A model generated the notes under the pieces. That model saw only the letters and a program-made list of their open reading frames with translations. It searched no databases and was not told the origin of the DNA. From Pseudomonadota bacterium (GTDB lineage: Bacteria > Pseudomonadota > Alphaproteobacteria > Rhodobacterales > Rhodobacteraceae): DNA of 53,521 nucleotides. Below are positions 53,008 to 53,521 of this stretch, one piece after another; the first letter of the stretch is position 1, and the number at the start of each line of letters is the position of its first letter. The stretch is from the NCBI GenBank assembly GCA_021779835.1, contig JAJXZX010000021.1, positions 1 through 53,521 of the forward strand, read 5' to 3'. Position numbers and translations under genes: made by a program.

Positions 53008-53521
53008 ATGCACCACGAAGATCACCCGATCCTCCATACCCGCGAAATCGCGGATCTGCGCCCAACGCAGATGACGGTCGGTCTGCGCGAGGTCACGCGC
53101 AAGCGCGCCTCGTGGCGCAAGCTGAAAGAGCAAAGCGAGGGCGAGTTTCTTGGCAATCACATGATCCCCGTGGTGATCGGCCCCAAGAACCGCGCCTATA
53201 TCATCGACAATCACCACCTTGCCCGCGCCCTGCATGACGAGGGGGTCAAACAGGTGCTGGTGCGCCCCATCGCCGACCTGCAAACGCTGGCGGCTGACGA
53301 ATTCTGGAGCTTTATCGCGAACCGCAACTGGCTGCATCTTTACGACGGGCAGGGGCTCTTGCGCCCGCTCAAGGATTTGCCAAAGTCGATCGCCACTGTG
53401 GCCGACGACCCCTATCGCTCGCTTGCAGGTGACGTGCGTCGCGCGGGCGGTTACTCCAAGGACATGACGCCCTACGCGGAATTCCTCTGGGCCGATTTCC
53501 TGCGTCGCCGCGTCAAGCCAA
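53008..53521 (+). CDS. ParB-like nuclease family protein (partial, cut by window end)
   Basis: The first 171 residues of an open gene. The N-terminal part reads LRPTQMTVGLREVTRKRASWRKLKEQ, then GNHMIPVVIGPKNRAYIIDNHHLARALHDEGVKQVLVRPIADL, which matches the putative ParB-like nuclease (ParBc_2) fold with its IDNHHLARA helix. FWSFIANRNWLHLYD and KDLPKSIATVADDPYRSLAGDVRRAGGYSKD follow. GGAG lies eight bases ahead of the ATG. It starts five bases after the SulP stop, implying one transcript. Its C-terminus lies beyond the window. Function is not established; I do not call it a partition protein. Confidence 0.75.
   Translation, partial: MHHEDHPILHTREIADLRPTQMTVGLREVTRKRASWRKLKEQSEGEFLGNHMIPVVIGPKNRAYIIDNHHLARALHDEGVKQVLVRPIADLQTLAADEFWSFIANRNWLHLYDGQGLLRPLKDLPKSIATVADDPYRSLAGDVRRAGGYSKDMTPYAEFLWADFLRRRVKP

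Noticed and set aside
1..53521. CRISPR arrays, rRNA genes, complete tRNA genes, insertion sequences
   Set aside because: No regularly spaced repeats, no rRNA core sequences, no full cloverleaf and no transposase-like protein were seen on either strand.

Overview
The window looks like a chromosome segment of a high-GC alphaproteobacterium, most likely order Rhodobacterales. The signs are a propionyl-CoA carboxylase locus with a DUF6497-type gene between pccB and pccA, a short prolyl-tRNA synthetase without the editing insertion, an Hda-type DnaA-like protein, and a ChvE/GguAB sugar operon behind a GbpR-like LysR regulator. No 16S or other RNA marker is present, so the genus is open.

Region by region. 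(1) 1-5.95 kb is the right end of an integrated element. It has a P4-type tyrosine integrase, an AlpA-like HTH protein, a Toprim primase, a DUF3631 helicase and small genes, nearly all joined by 1-14 base overlaps. A candidate attachment site, the 3' end of a tRNA (probably Leu), lies at 5925-5952. (2) 6-15.3 kb holds glycerate 2-kinase, a GNAT protein and the methylmalonyl-CoA pathway (pccB, pccA, mutase) with three small proteins and a possible small RNA in between. (3) 15.3-29.4 kb is housekeeping: NhaA, a VOC/GNAT/TerB-J/phosphatase cluster, an AI-2E-type permease-hda-ppk-ppx operon, proS, lolC/E-lolD and a VIT-type transporter. (4) 29.4-35.2 kb is a five-gene minus-strand operon: a histone-deacetylase-like deacylase followed by two radical SAM enzymes, an FAD oxidoreductase and a two-domain lipoate-protein ligase. 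The last four match the LipS1/LipS2/LipT/sLpl(AB) alternative lipoate assembly pathway. (5) 35.2-42.6 kb encodes an XRE regulator and a six-subunit membrane complex related to hydrogenase-4 and complex I (HyfB, C, E, F, G, I-like). Its large subunit has serines where the first pair of NiFe-binding cysteines should be, so it is an energy-converting hydrogenase-related (Ehr) complex rather than a hydrogenase. (6) 42.6-51.3 kb is a sugar-acid operon: a GbpR-like regulator divergent from chvE, gguA, gguB, gguC, an L-arabinonate-type dehydratase and a Gfo/Idh/MocA sugar dehydrogenase. (7) 51.4 kb to the end holds a SulP transporter with STAS domain and a ParB-like nuclease gene cut by the window edge.

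The parts that most deserve attention are the deacylase-lipoate operon and the neighbouring Ehr complex. Both are complete gene sets with their own candidate promoters, and their substrates or electron partners are not evident from the window. Functions are assigned by recognising protein families from the translated sequence. No database search was run.
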